From the NCBI GenBank assembly GCA_027625915.1, contig JANTQA010000070.1, positions 7,507,001-7,571,000 of the forward strand: DNA of 64,000 bases, read 5' to 3'. The notes under the pieces were generated by a model. It saw nothing but the letters and a program-made list of their open reading frames with translations, was not told the origin of the DNA and did no database searches. Both the position numbers and the translations under genes were made by a program. Shown one piece after another: positions 32,001 through 43,994 of this stretch. This DNA comes from Anaeramoeba flamelloides (taxonomy: Eukaryota > Metamonada > Anaeramoebidae). Numbering within the stretch: the stretch's first letter is position 1; each line of letters starts with the position of its first letter.

Positions 32001-32972
32001 AAAATAATAGAGACTAGTCACTTAAGTATATTTTTCAATTAACAGTAAAATGGGAAACCTTGTGGAGTCACACATAACATTATCAAGATTAGGAAGGTTA
32101 AATTACTTGAAAACAAAAATGTAGAAATCTTTCCAGAATCAAAATTTTTTGTTGTTGAGAAATCTCATTATTACAAATGAGAAAAGCATTTGAATTCAAA
32201 CGTTACGGATATTATACAAACAAAAGTAAAAGTCACAATAAAATGGTAAAAAGCAAATAAGAAAAAAAAAAAAAAAAAAAAGTTAAACAAAGATTTTCAA
32301 CAATTAGAAATTTTACTTACCTTCGTCAACACCATTAATATAAAAACAGACAAGTTGAACAAAAAAAAAGTAAACAACGCCAGCATTTCCACTTTTTTGA
32401 TAGATAGACGATTTTGAATAATCAAACAACTGAATTTTTTGAAAGCATCCGAAGATTTTGTAAAACAAAGGAGTTATGAAATGAGTACCAGCACAAATAC
32501 ACAAGACATATGCAAGACGCATTAGATTCTTTTTTGGATTGGGGATCCATCCGGAGCGAGTATTAAACGCAGGGTAACCGAGATCCTTTAATGATCGGCG
32601 CGCGACAAATTTATTAAAGAGAATGATGAAGGTGATATCGATCACAGATGCCAAGGAATGCCACCACATTTGTGGGATATCAAATGCGGCTGCATTGGTA
32701 AATGTTCGACGCAACGCGCCCATTGTTAAGCAAAACAAAAGCGATGTAATTGATAAACTACATAGCCTAACATCATCAATCAAGCTCTTCGCGAGTGTTC
32801 TTTCTTTTTGTTTTTTGTCTGTTGAATTGATACTCAAGTAGCTTCCTCTTTTACGGTAATTCTTGATGAGGGTGTCAATAAAGCACAAAACTAGAAACGA
32901 GCCATACATTATGGCAGAGACTATTAATGCCCTGGACCATAATTTCCAAAAATTATTATAAGTTGTGACCAT
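29085..32972 (-). CDS. polytopic membrane protein of unknown family (four exons)
   Basis: Exons on the minus strand: 32972-32321, 30241-30104, 29745-29282, 29168-29085. Phases agree throughout (1, 1, 0). The product is about 445 residues with roughly nine or ten hydrophobic segments, for example LIVSAIMYGSFLVLCFIDTL, SLSITSLLFCLTMGAL and VLNVLLFVSFYVNYVENFYK. Loops carry RRTFTNAAAFDIPQMWWHS, GYPAFNTRSGWIPNPKKN and THDLVGNWYQHDIDDLF. The last exon encodes a hydrophilic acidic, Ser/Thr-rich tail ending ESTSTD. I do not recognise the family and name no transport function. Exon 2 (138 bases) is supported by an acceptor AAAAG, donor GTAAAA (GTACTA a few codons later is an alternative) and its clear membrane-segment coding. 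Exon 1 is richer in GC than its surroundings. Confidence 0.8.
30297..30455 (+). repeat. young dispersed repeat J, copy 1
   Basis: About 130 bases match 61842-61970 with only about three differences by eye (AAAACTAAATTGAGTTTAAA ... CTCTCTTTAACAGATTAAGA), same orientation. A much older copy is visible at 34190-34275. No open frame; nature unknown. Confidence 0.8.
30590..31160. repeat. palindromic module array P3
   Basis: Nested hairpins made of the same modules as P1. One long fold joins GTTCTAGGTTTTTTTGAGG and TTTACTTTAGAAATAAACAG to their complements around 30925; another is TCCAGAATTCAAAAGAATAG facing TCTTCTTTTAAATTCTGGA at 31079-31140. Lies within an intron. Confidence 0.75.
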
Positions 32973-33469
32973 CTTTTTTGAGTTGCGAAGATTTCAATTT
33001 CTCCTGAAAGAAAGAATGTGAAGTTACAAAACTAGTAAAAAATAAATTATTTTTTCTGCAAAAATCAAATTGGAACCAATTTCAACACCACACCTTTATT
33101 GAGGGGTGTTTGTTTTTAAATCTATTAACACTCTGTAATTTATTAGATTTTTTTTACCTTTTACTGTTATTGGGAATTAAAAAGGATACAATTTCAACTA
33201 ATTATCTTTTTACGATAATTCTTCAGAATATATTTTTATTTAGGATTCTTAGTTCATACTTTAACTCTAACCAATATACTTAAGAAAAACAACAAAGAGA
33301 TATATAGAGAAACAAATTACCTCCTATTTCTTGGAAAAATCTTTTTGTCAAAGAAAAAGAAAATGAAGTGATTATAATTTTCACTTTTAATTATTCAAAG
33401 ATTATTAAAATATATTAGTTCCAATTTCTTCTTTATTCAAGATTTCTTTAAAACGAACCAAAAAAATTG

Positions 33470-33708
33470 AATTACTGTTAATTGTAAAATAAATCGGACA
33501 AAATTTTCATTCATCGTTCCAAAAAAAATCTTTGAAATAATCTTTGAAAATCGAATTATTTTTCAATCATATAACGTGTTTAACGTGGTTAGAGGATCGG
33601 GACTATCAAAATTCTGTATTCAAAGGATTTTTGAAATCATAATTTAATTTTGGAAAGATAAATGAAAATTTTGTCCGATTTATTTTTCAATTAAGAGTAA
33701 CTACAACC
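33470..33708. mobile_element. inverted-repeat element I
   Basis: Arms of about 55 bases: TTAATTGTAAAATAAATCGG and ACAAAATTTTCATTCATC at the left, with TGAAAATTTTGTCCGATTTA and TTTTCAATTAA inverted at the right. Span about 240 bases; no coding capacity. MITE-like, single copy in the window. Confidence 0.6.
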
Positions 33709-34189
33709 CCATGTAATTAATAAAATCAAATTATACTTTTCAAAAACATAATTAAAATGATAAAGTTTGTGGGATTTGAACAATTATTCTTTTTCATTTT
33801 GAAGGATTTGTTAAAGCTTATTAATTTCTTTTTCCCAAAAGATAATAGAGTACTTATTTACACTTTGGTACCAATATAATTCAGATCAACAAAAGACTTT
33901 ATCAACTGCTGAGAAATGTGTTCTCATTTTTGGATGGATTTAATTTGTTTAGATTATTTGTTAAGACAAAAGATCTGATCCTTATTTTGTTTAAGATATA
34001 GCTAATTGAAAAACAATTTTAAAAACCTTTTTGTTGTAATGAAACCACACTTTAAGGAATTTCTAAAAGTTTCTATAAACAAATAACCTTGAAAATTTAA
34101 TCTTGTTTTAAAAATACAAAATATAATTCCAAAATATTCCCTTATTTTAGGAAAATAAATCAAGGTATAATTACTTTTCAATTTTTTGG

Positions 34190-34275
34190 GTTATTCACTC
34201 TTTGAATTCTAGTTACGAATTTAGCCAATTAAAAGATCCCTCTTTAGCAGATTAAGTGTTTTTAAACACAAAAAT
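34190..34275 (+). repeat. repeat J, old copy
   Basis: Keeps the core order of J: CTCTTTGAATTCTAGTTACG, AATTTAGCCA, and CTCTTTAGCAGATTAAG, but is much more diverged than the other two copies. Confidence 0.5.
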
Positions 34276-35084
34276 CTTTTACAATAAATGATACACTAAA
34301 CCTAAATCATTTAAGATCAAAAAAATTGAACTTTGATTTTATTTCGAAATAATATATTAAGTGTTATGAAAATTAAAACATTAACTAATATTATTTTTCA
34401 ATTATTTAAATAGATATATCAAATTATAAGTGTTAAAATAAGATATTTGAGAAAATTTATTATTATTTATTATTATTTGAATTATTAGGGTTAAAATGGT
34501 TTTATTTATTTGAAATTGTTTAAAAAATTGAGTAATAATTGTAAAAGTATAGTAATGATTTTAGTCTTTGTATTCTTATAAACTTGCTAAAATTATAAAT
34601 TTGATGCTATGAATTATTGATTTTTTTAACAAAAATCAATATAAAAAGTATCTCCTTTTTCGGATTTAATTTGAATTCTGCAGGTTTTAAAAAAGTATAT
34701 TGAGATTATTTTATCTAATAATTTTGTTTTTTTTTATCTGTTATTTTTTCAATAAATAAAAATAATCGACAAGAAAAAGTTTTTCTTTTTGTGTAAAGTT
34801 GAAATTTCCAGATTTGAAAAAAAAATTTTGGGGTTATTTTTTAATTTAACGATTTAATTTATATTTTTCTCATGTGCTATTGTTAAAATAAAAAATGATT
34901 TTTCTTGAGTGAATCAAGAGATTAAATTTTTTTCATTTTTAAAATAATAATTGTATTTTTTTTTTTTTTTGATAATTTGTTTATTTTTTTTTATATTTAG
35001 TTTTTTACCATTAATTTTTAGGTATTTTTGGAAAGAATATTTTTTAATTTTTCTTCAAAGAGAATAGGGTAATTTATTTATTCC

Positions 35085-35088
<4 letters not shown>

Positions 35089-35138
<50 letters not shown>
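35089..35138. repeat. TA microsatellite
   Basis: About 50 bases of uninterrupted alternating TA. Similar runs lie at 6045-6081, 47715-47736 and 54364-54400. Confidence 0.95.
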
Positions 35139-35139
<1 letters not shown>

Positions 35140-36597
35140 AAAGAGTTTGAAAATTTTCTATATTTTGAACTATTTCAAAATCTAGAGAAAAAAATATAAA
35201 ACTTTTAAAAACAATAATTAATTTCTGAAAATACATTCAAAGTAAACCTAGTAACAAAGAAATCAGTTTTTTACTTAATATTTCAGATTTAAGTGATATT
35301 TTTTTTATTTTTTTATTTTCCCTTTGAATATACAAGATAAATTAGTACATATTTCTATCTGAAATCATCTAATTTTCCATGATATTGCAATAAAACTACT
35401 GAAAAATTTAAAATATCAAATTTCGAAAATATTTCAAAAGTTCATAAAAATTATATAAAATTTTATTTGATAAAGTTTTTTGAAATTTTGATCAATAGAT
35501 ACTCAAAAAATCCTTAAATTTTCAATAAAAATTATTAAATAATTTTTTAACTAAATTTTAATACAATTATCATAACAATTCTTGAAGATATTTATTTGAA
35601 TTTGATTGCTATTTTAACAATATTTGTACAATTAGTGAGCTGAATTTTATTATACTCTTAAAAAAAGAAAAATTGAAAAGGAATCTTGTATAGAAATGAA
35701 TTGCTTATATTAACCATATGGATGAAAAAATATTAAAAGTATTTTCTATAATTAATAAATATTTTTACTTATTTATCTTAGTTATAAAAGTTTTATTATT
35801 GATAAATAAAAAAAATTCAACTTAATACTCTATTTTAATTGTTATTCACATTTATTTGATTATAAATAGAATAATTATGGAATTGAACTTATATTAATTA
35901 AATTTTTAGAGGTTTTTTTTTTGTTTTTTTCTTTTTCATATAGCAAAAAATGTCGAAAAGGGGGTAACAGTACCCTAAAAGTCTCACAAATAAACGAATT
36001 TATCGAAATGATATTGATTAAAAAAAAATAACAAATTGTATACCAACAATCATAAATTTAAGATACAAGAGTGTTAGTAAACTTTTCGATATTTTATAGT
36101 AATTTTTTTTTATTACTAGATTTCTAAAACTGTCTTTTTTCTTCTCCATTTTTTCAAATTTTTACGTTTATCTTTTTATATACATGAATACATCAAAAAA
36201 ATAAATATCTACTTTATAATTTATATCATGTTTTCCTTTCTTTTTCAAATATTTTTCAATTAATTTCCGAAATTTTTAATAAAAATTTCCTTTAAATTTC
36301 AAGGTAACTGTATTCCAAGTATTTCAATAATGATTCGTAAATTTCATTTAAAAATTCAATTGATTGTCAATACAATTTCATTTTATTTTAATAAAAATTT
36401 TCTTTAAAAATAACCATAAATTCATATTCTTTTCTTATTCATCTCCAATTACTTTTATTGTTATTCATATCTTAAAATCAAAAAAACCTTCATAAAAGAA
36501 TGTATTACAAATCGAAGATCAATTTAAGAATTAAAAGTTCTTCAAAAGAAAACAATAAATTTTTTCTCCACTAGAGTAGAAAATAAAATATTAAGCG

Positions 36598-37074
36598 GTG
36601 TTTGTATTAAATGAATTCTTCAGATACTTTCAAAAAATAACCTTTTATTGTGGAATAGGAACTTGTGATTATTTGTTCTACAATTAAAATAAATTATTGT
36701 TTGTGTCAAAATTCTTGTTTTTGTGGTTTTTCTCTGTTATATTTTTGTACTCTTAAAACACAGAGACTTACTATAGAGGAGTATTGATGTATGAGAAAAT
36801 TCTTTTAATGTTCATGGGTTTTTAGTACTTTTGTACTAATAGCTGATTTTGGTATATAGTAAATGGGATAAATATCTTTTTCTTATTCTGTATTAGGAAC
36901 TGTCAAGTGAGGTTTACCAAAAGAACAAAATAATAAAAATCAAAACTCTGTTTTTTTTTTGAAAAAATGATTTATTTTATTCTTGAATAATTCACCATAT
37001 CCACCTTAATAAATTTAAAAGGAGACCTAACTGTGATGTATTTGAAGAATTCTTTCAGAATCTACATTCTTTAA
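36598..37074. mobile_element. MITE family E, copy 1
   Basis: Tips TTAAATGAATTCTTCAGATA and, inverted, TATTTGAAGAATTCTTTCAG, about 470 bases apart. A second copy with the same tips is at 47361-47828. No coding capacity. It sits just upstream of the helical-repeat gene and may contribute to its promoter. Confidence 0.6.
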
Positions 37075-37165
37075 GGAGAGGTTCTTAAAAATTATAAAAA
37101 CCAAAATCAAAATAAGAACCATTTTTTTTTAATTTGTGACTTTCTCGATTACAAATTAATTGTTC

Positions 37166-40102
37166 ATGTCTCTTGAAAAATCCCTTCTTTTGTTAGCAAA
37201 AGAAGAAAACAAATCCAAAACACAAGGCCTTCAAATGTTAATTCAATTACCTGTTGGGATCTTAAAATCAAATTTGCAATTAATTGAATCCACGATGGAA
37301 AAGCTTTTGTGCAATGATCAAACTGAAGAATTTGAGTTTAAATTCTTGGGGCTTGTTGTTATTTTGTTTAAGGACTTTGTTAGCAAGCCGCTCACCGAGG
37401 AAACCCAAGCACTGACTTTAACGTATAACAGAATCTTAAAATTAATAACTCCACTCTTAAAAAAAATCTACTCTACAAGGTTCCCCAGTACAACAACCAT
37501 TATGGTGTTACAATTTTTGCAATTAGTCAACAAGTGCATTTCAATTATCAATTGGGAAGCAAACGATCGATTTTTCTCCGAACTTTTGGGGATTTATGAA
37601 ACCTCTTTTTTCTATCAACAAAAAGGAAGTGAAAAAATTCAAAAAAACACAAAAAAAATAGTTAATAGGTTTCTCAAATATTTTTCTTCCAAGCACCAAA
37701 AAATACCAAGAAAATTGTTTGTCCAGTTGCTCGTTGTTTCACGAGATCAAAGATTCGAAAAAGAGATTGGGTTTTTAATTATCTGCAGCAAAATTTTTAA
37801 CAATTTAAATTTGGATAATATTGATTTGAACACAAAGAATAATTTGTTATGCTCTTCATCTTTATTCTTTTCGAAAAAACTAATTTTATTGCAAAACCAA
37901 TTGCTTTCGTGCTGTCGGGTAATCAAACGAAATTCTTCCACACATATTAAGGGTTTTTTAAGTGCAATATCCACAGTGATCTCTACCATCGATCACATAA
38001 TCACTTTATGCTTAAAATCTGGGTTTCTCTTGCGTTCAATAATAAACTCAATTTATTTATCGATCTGTTCACTAATTCAACCAACAATTGAATTTGAAAA
38101 TCAAGATGAAATCAGAATACTATTTACTAAAATCATCTTTCCGAAAATTAAAAAAATCATCAATCAATTATTTATTCAACCACAATCTTTACAGTTAAGA
38201 AAAATAACCAACAAACAAGCAACGGAAATGGAAATGGAAATTGAAAATGAAGATGAAAATGAAGATAATCAAGAAATATTAACCAAATATAATCAAATTG
38301 ATGATATATTAATGGAATGTTTAAAAACTATTTGTAATATGAAATTTATACCAAAGCAAGAACCAGAATCCTTATTGTCATTTCTTCTTCTAATTGCAAG
38401 TGAATCAAAGGGTGTTGGCTTTTACAGAAAGAACATTTATGAATTATTCTTCAAAAAGAAAATATTTGATTATCTTTTCAAAATATTAATTCCAAATTCA
38501 ATAAAAATTAGATTAGTCTATAAAAAAAACGAAATTTTATCCAATTTGATACCCATTTTAGCGAATTTTATATGTTCGTTCCCTAATAATTTAATTTATA
38601 ATTGGATCGCTTTATTTACTTCATATTGTTATGAAAATAATCCTTCAATTGTTTTGATTATTAGTGATATCTGGGTTTCAATCTTAAATAAGCAAATCAA
38701 TAATTCTTTTCTTGGCATTACAACTTCCACGTGTCTTCTCCAATCAATATATGGCATTTTAAATGATAACAATAGCAATGGTAAAAATAATAATGGCAAA
38801 AATAATAATGGTAAAAATAAGAATACTATACATAATAATAGTGCAAATAATACAGAATTAATTTCCCCAATTACTTTATTGACAATTAAAAAAATTCTGA
38901 ATGTATCATTATTGTATCTTTGTAATTTTGAAAAAAGAATTGAAATAATTAAAAGGTATTTTCTAGATTTGCAAATTGCATTTTCAAATTCAAAAAATAT
39001 AATTATAACTTATAATATTCTAAATGCCTTGCCCTTAAAAAAATTATCAAATGAATTTCAACAAATATTTGAAAGAAAAATAATATTTTTTTGCAATAAT
39101 GAAATTATCAAAGTTACAAAAAAAGGAATTGATATTAACTCTTTTAAATTATTATTAAAATGTTTAACTCTGCTATTATCGCAATTAAAAATTGCTAACC
39201 AAAACGATATCACATGTTCCTATAGCCTTGCAGTTGGCTTTTTAACAAAAACTCCGACTTGGTTGAGCAAATACCCAAATGTCCAAAGGGAAGTGATAGA
39301 ATTGTTAAGTTGTTTCATAAATCATATTGAAAACAATAAAGGTTCACTGAAGATTTTTCTTCAATTTACCACAATCCTTGAAAACCCTAATATTAATTCT
39401 TCAACAAAAATTTCTATTTTAAATTTCATAAGAAAAATTTCTTTAAAAAAGATCCAAAATCGCCAATTGGTAGAACAACAATTATCACAACTTTTTAATC
39501 ATTTTTTCGCCTTTGGTAATAATAATAAATTATTATTAAATTATGTTCTTGATACAATAGATATAATTTCTAATAAGGCAGAAATTAATACAATATCTTT
39601 TAAACCAAAAAATTATAGAGAAAGTAATGAAATAATTGATCAAAATCAAAAATTACAAATTTTCGGTGTACAACAAGACAAACTTTTACAAATAAGCAAA
39701 GAAAAGGATAAATTAATCAATCAAAATTATATTCATCAGAAGAACAATAATTTAATAACGACTGATCGAAAAAGACAAAATATGCATGTAAAAAATGAAA
39801 GTGACAATACCGATAGTAGTAGTGATGATGATGATAGTGAAAGTGGTGATGATAGTAGCAGTGGTAGTGATAGCAGCAGTAGCAGCAGTAGCAGCAGTAG
39901 TAGTAGTAGTGATGACGACAATTCAAATTTATCTAACACGAAAAAAAGAAGAAGAGTATTAAAAAAAATTTACAATATTAATAAAGATTTGGATTCCATT
40001 TTGAATCTTTTCAATGAACCAATTCAAGGAATTGATAAAAAATCAAAAGATATTGTGATTCAAGAATTTGCAAAAAAGCTTGTTGCTTTAAAAAAAAAAT
40101 AA
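37166..40102 (+). CDS. helical-repeat protein, possible FIRRM/C1orf112 homologue
   Basis: A single-exon protein of 978 residues, mostly amphipathic helices of the HEAT/armadillo type, then an acidic Ser/Asp tract (about residues 870-920, repeating S/D), a basic KKRRRVLKK nuclear-localisation-like motif and a helical C-terminal tail. The arrangement resembles FIRRM (C1orf112), partner of the FIGNL1 ATPase in meiotic recombination. IYNWIALFTSYCYENN followed by IVLIISDIWVSILNK matches the FIRRM segment containing SLLAMDAWCFLARYG, and the later VQREVIELLSCFINHIE, LNYVLDTIDIIS and terminal helix occur in the same order. This match is from memory, not alignment; PELP1/RIX1 or another HEAT protein is possible. 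The ATG at 37166 (MSLEKSLLLL) is preferred over an upstream non-ATG codon. Asn-rich repeats (NNNGKNNNGKN) interrupt the middle. Confidence 0.6.
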   Translation: MSLEKSLLLLAKEENKSKTQGLQMLIQLPVGILKSNLQLIESTMEKLLCNDQTEEFEFKFLGLVVILFKDFVSKPLTEETQALTLTYNRILKLITPLLKKIYSTRFPSTTTIMVLQFLQLVNKCISIINWEANDRFFSELLGIYETSFFYQQKGSEKIQKNTKKIVNRFLKYFSSKHQKIPRKLFVQLLVVSRDQRFEKEIGFLIICSKIFNNLNLDNIDLNTKNNLLCSSSLFFSKKLILLQNQLLSCCRVIKRNSSTHIKGFLSAISTVISTIDHIITLCLKSGFLLRSIINSIYLSICSLIQPTIEFENQDEIRILFTKIIFPKIKKIINQLFIQPQSLQLRKITNKQATEMEMEIENEDENEDNQEILTKYNQIDDILMECLKTICNMKFIPKQEPESLLSFLLLIASESKGVGFYRKNIYELFFKKKIFDYLFKILIPNSIKIRLVYKKNEILSNLIPILANFICSFPNNLIYNWIALFTSYCYENNPSIVLIISDIWVSILNKQINNSFLGITTSTCLLQSIYGILNDNNSNGKNNNGKNNNGKNKNTIHNNSANNTELISPITLLTIKKILNVSLLYLCNFEKRIEIIKRYFLDLQIAFSNSKNIIITYNILNALPLKKLSNEFQQIFERKIIFFCNNEIIKVTKKGIDINSFKLLLKCLTLLLSQLKIANQNDITCSYSLAVGFLTKTPTWLSKYPNVQREVIELLSCFINHIENNKGSLKIFLQFTTILENPNINSSTKISILNFIRKISLKKIQNRQLVEQQLSQLFNHFFAFGNNNKLLLNYVLDTIDIISNKAEINTISFKPKNYRESNEIIDQNQKLQIFGVQQDKLLQISKEKDKLINQNYIHQKNNNLITTDRKRQNMHVKNESDNTDSSSDDDDSESGDDSSSGSDSSSSSSSSSSSSSDDDNSNLSNTKKRRRVLKKIYNINKDLDSILNLFNEPIQGIDKKSKDIVIQEFAKKLVALKKK

Positions 40103-42359
40103 TTTATGAATTTAAATTATTTTCGAGTTTTTTTTTTTTTTTTTTTTTTTATAAAAAAAAAAAAGAGATTTTCAAATAAATGAATTATTACTATTAAAAA
40201 ATATCTACTTTAATTTGAAAAAAAAAAATCTCTGTTTAATTCAACTTTAATATTTTTTAAAAAATATTTGATTACTTTTATTGTTATTAATATTATTTTA
40301 CGAACTGTCAAATTTAAAACTTGAGAAATTTTTAAATCTTGGAAGATAAATTGAAAATCAGGGAAATAATATCAAAACTCGTGTTTATTTTCAGAAAAAT
40401 TCAATCAATATTTTTTTTTTCTTTGAATGGAAGAGTGGTAATATCAAAAGATAGAAACTTATGTTTAACAAAACAATTAAAGTTTAGGGGTGGTTTTTAT
40501 ACTATTAATAGGATTGGCTTTATTAGAAATCAAGGGGTAGATTTTCTTTAAATAAACGGAATGGGTAAATAGAGAATACCACTGTGAAAGCAAGAAATTA
40601 TTTTTTATGTTTTAAAAAGTTAAAATACAAATAGAAAAAAAAACAAAAAGTGTAAAAAGAAAAAAAAAATTATCTCTGGAGGAGTTTATAAAAAGCAATT
40701 GATAAAAAAACAAAAAAAAAAAAAAAATAATCAGCCTGATCTTTAAATTATGAAAACTCAAAATCATAAAAAAGATTCTTTTGATTAATTTGGTTCAGTT
40801 CGTTAGTTAATTATCAATGAGTGTTTGTTTGGTGATTGTTGTTTAATTGTTGTCATTGCTTTTTTCTTTTTAATCTGATTTGCTAAAAATTCTTGATCAT
40901 TTTTTGCCTTGGTTTTAATTTATTTTCAGCTTACTCATACTTTTGTGTTTCAGTAATTTCGCATTGGTAAGTAACCAATTGTTCTTTTTTCTTTATAACA
41001 CTCCTTCTCAATAAAAAGAAAATATATCAAGTAAAAAAATCACAAAAAATAAAATTTCAAAAAATTATCTGGAAATAAATAATTAATTGAAAAAAGATTA
41101 TTTTTTATTTACAGTGTTCCAGCAAGTTCAACGATTTTTAAACATGATAGTTAATTTAATTGAAATTGAAACCAATCTCTATTCTTAAAAAATTAATAAT
41201 TTTTTTTTTCAAAAAAGTTATTAAAATTGAAACAAAATATTGGAAAAACAATAAAAAAAAATATTAAAATGTTACTATTTAGTAAAAGTGAAAAATGAAA
41301 AATCATAATTTTGAAGAAATTAATATCTACAAAGGATGAAGCTAAGATTAAAGAATGTTGTTATTTAATGGTCATCAAATTAGTTCCATATGGTTCAAAT
41401 GTCTCTAAAAAATCCATTAGAAAAATTCTAAAATTGTATTGATCCTCATCAATTAAAACCAATGCTTGTGTTTAATAAAAAAAACAAGAATAACGTTCAG
41501 AAAAAAAATCTGAATTTCGCTTCAAATTTAAAGAATCAATTATCAATATTCAAACTCCAAAGTTACAAAAAATACCTTTCTAAAATTTGTCTAGTAATGT
41601 AGATTAGTAGTTAAACAATTCTATTTTTTCAAAAAATTAAATAAATTACTTTGAGATTCTTTTTTGATAACATTTAATTTCAAAGATATTGGAAATATCT
41701 TAAAAATTCAACATACTTTTTAAAAGGGAAAGAAAACCATTCAATCTCTATTTTTTATTGTGGTTATTATTGAGTTAATTTTTGAAATTAATAAATTTAA
41801 AAAAATAGTTACTTTTTGATATTCTTAAATATGAATTATTAAATACTTGGATATTATTATTTTTGTTACTATATTTAGATTTGGGAGGGTAGGTTCAAAA
41901 AAATATTCTAATATTTTCAATTATTAATATAGATCATAAAGGCATAATATAATAATTTATTATATGATAATATTTAATATACAATGTTTATTATGATCAT
42001 ACAGTTAATAAAATAATAAGTATCTGAAGTCCATAATCCAGATTTCCAATTATAATTCTCCTTTTTTCCTTCTTGTTCCAATATAACATATAATTTACTA
42101 ATTGGATAATATATCTAAGTTAAAATCAATTTTTATTATCAACTCCTTGATTTAAATAAATTTTAAATTAAGAATGAAATTTTATATAAATTTTTTTCAT
42201 AATTTTCTCAATTGTTATTAAAGTTTTTGTTGTTTTTTTGATAAAATATGATTCCAATCTTTACTATATTTTTTGATAAAAAATAATCCAATTTGATCTT
42301 TTATTTTTTGAATTTCTTTAGAAATAGTAAAAATTTCAGAAAAAAATATTATTTTCACT

Positions 42360-42500
42360 TAGGGTTATTGTCCGTTTCTTTGATTGGTTAAGGTATAGGT
42401 CTTTTATAACAAAATAAAAACAGTTTTTAATTTTGAAATACAGATTGAATTGTTCTGAGACTAAATTTTTCGATAAAAGTTTAAAAAAATCCTCGAATTT
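42360..42500. repeat. repeat N, isolated unit
   Basis: GGTTATTGTCCGTTTCTTTG, ATTGGTTAAGGTATAGGTCT and TTTTATAACAAAATAAAAAC follow the same order as the units at 9385 and 9535. Confidence 0.55.
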
Positions 42501-42674
42501 ATTTTACTTTAATATCTAAGAATATTTATTTTTAGAAAAATTTCTGAAAAACTGAGGCCTCATATCTTTTACACCCAATTACAACATACTATACTTCTAG
42601 ATGAATCTATGACGAGTTTTATCCCTATAATAAACTAAAAATTAACTTTTTTATAAATAAACCATTTTTCAGTC

Positions 42675-42990
42675 AAAATTTCACAGTTGTGGGTGAATTA
42701 CATAACTGTATCTAAATGTTTAGAATGGATATTAGAAGAAAAAAAATTAATTGGGAAATTTCAAAACTGAAATAATTATATCACATTTTTCCACAGTTTC
42801 AATTTTTTTTTTTCAAAACGTTTTTTTTGGATAACTTAACTCTTTTGGAAAATTTTTTTTATTCCAAGATCAAAAGTCAATTGGTAAAAACCTGTTATTC
42901 TACGGTTATTGAAACTGTAAAAATGATTTTTGATAAATCATATTTATTTCTATTGAAATTTTATTATGATCTTTGATACTAGTATATCAA
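42675..42990 (-). repeat. dispersed repeat K, copy 4
   Basis: Inverted relative to 1855-2195: TGGATATTAGAAGAAAAAAA, CACAGTTTCAATTTTTTTTT and AAATCATATTTATTTCTATT correspond to the complement of that block in reverse order. Confidence 0.5.
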
Positions 42991-43014
42991 TGAAAAAAGA
43001 AAAAAAAAAATTTC

Positions 43015-43994
43015 ACTTCCTTTTCCATATTTTGACTTTATGAGTAGAGTTTTTAAAAAAGAAGTTGCGATTTGTTATCTCAATTTAAAAAAGGAATTTA
43101 AAAATAAAGTGAAAATTTTTCCAATTTATAATTCAAATATCATTACACAAGAGTAAATATGGAATGTTATAAAAAATAGAGTTTTAACAATTTTAGAGAT
43201 AAATAAAAGAATTCCATACAATTACCAACAATTAAGTTCATGCAAATAAATATTTAGATTATCTATATAGAAGAATAAGAATTTTAATTAAAAAATCGTT
43301 TGGTAAACATAAATTTTTCAATTTTAAAAAAAAATCATTTTTCAATTGATGTATTGATATTCACCAAACGATTTTATATTTAAAATCCATTTGATCCTAA
43401 AAATCAAAAAGTGGTTTCTTTTACTATTACTATGTTGTGGGTTATTACATGGAACTCTTTATTTATCTTGAAAATTGTAAAAACTCTATTTTTTACAACA
43501 TACCATATTTATTCTTGAGTATTGTACTTTTTGAGACAAAAATATTGAATCCTCTCAATTATTGGAATATCTATAATGTTTTATACATGTTCATGAGTAA
43601 TAAAGGTGAATCAATAATGAGTCTTGTAATACAGATAAATGTAAAAAAAAAGTGGAAACTTTTTTTTAGTTCATATTTTGATTTTTTTAATTTTTTAATC
43701 TTGCTTTGAAAAGAGAACACTATCTTGAGTCACAATCCAAAAAAAGAGAAACTTCTTAAAAAGTTGATTTTCGAAATTTTCTAACATAAAATTAAGTTTT
43801 GTGGGATGGTGTTTACAGATTTACAAAAAGAAATAGAACCAAAAATATTGTTATGATTATAATTAATAGCTAAATAACTTTTGAAAAAATTTTAACTGTA
43901 ATATTTTAAAGTTCCTTTTTTAAATTGAGATCACAAATTGCAACTTCTTTTTTAAAAACTCTACTCATAAAGTCAAAATATGGAAAATGAAGAG
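43015..43994. mobile_element. 1 kb long-inverted-repeat element F
   Basis: Terminal inverted repeats of about 72 bases: TTTTCCATATTTTGACTTTA, TGAGTAGAGTTTTTAAAAAA, GAAGTTGCGATTTGTTATCT at the left and their complement ending TATGGAAAATGAAGAG at the right. Two more inverted pairs lie inside (AAATCGTTTGGTAAACA / CACCAAACGATTT near 43295-43375; AAAAATAGAGTTTT pair at 43175 and 43485), giving a nested palindrome. A 90-codon open frame at 43437-43709 overlaps the inner arms and is probably fortuitous. Confidence 0.75.

Larger units (their letters stand above)
30242..32320 (-). other. large intron of the membrane-protein gene
   Basis: 2,079 bases, donor GTAAGT after ...NGVDE, acceptor AAAAG before ALFSIQV. 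It contains young repeat J1 and palindromic array P3. Confidence 0.75.
32973..37165. other. intergenic region between divergent genes
   Basis: About 4.2 kb between the starts of the membrane-protein gene and the helical-repeat gene, so it should include both promoters. It holds an inverted-repeat element (33470-33708), an old repeat J copy, a TA run (35089-35138) and MITE E1. The rest is stop-dense AT-rich DNA. Confidence 0.45.
40103..43014. other. intergenic region, no gene recognised
   Basis: Begins with a poly-T run (40127-40150) just after the stop codon. Contains a repeat N unit (42360-42500) and repeat K copy 4 (42675-42990). Short open frames such as 40339-40551 look random. Confidence 0.4.

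Noticed and set aside
39717-39939. Minus-strand Tyr/His- and Leu/Ser-rich frames
   Set aside because: Antisense of the Ser/Asp tract of the helical-repeat protein.
43437-43709. 90-codon open frame
   Set aside because: Overlaps inner inverted arms of element F; no family resemblance.
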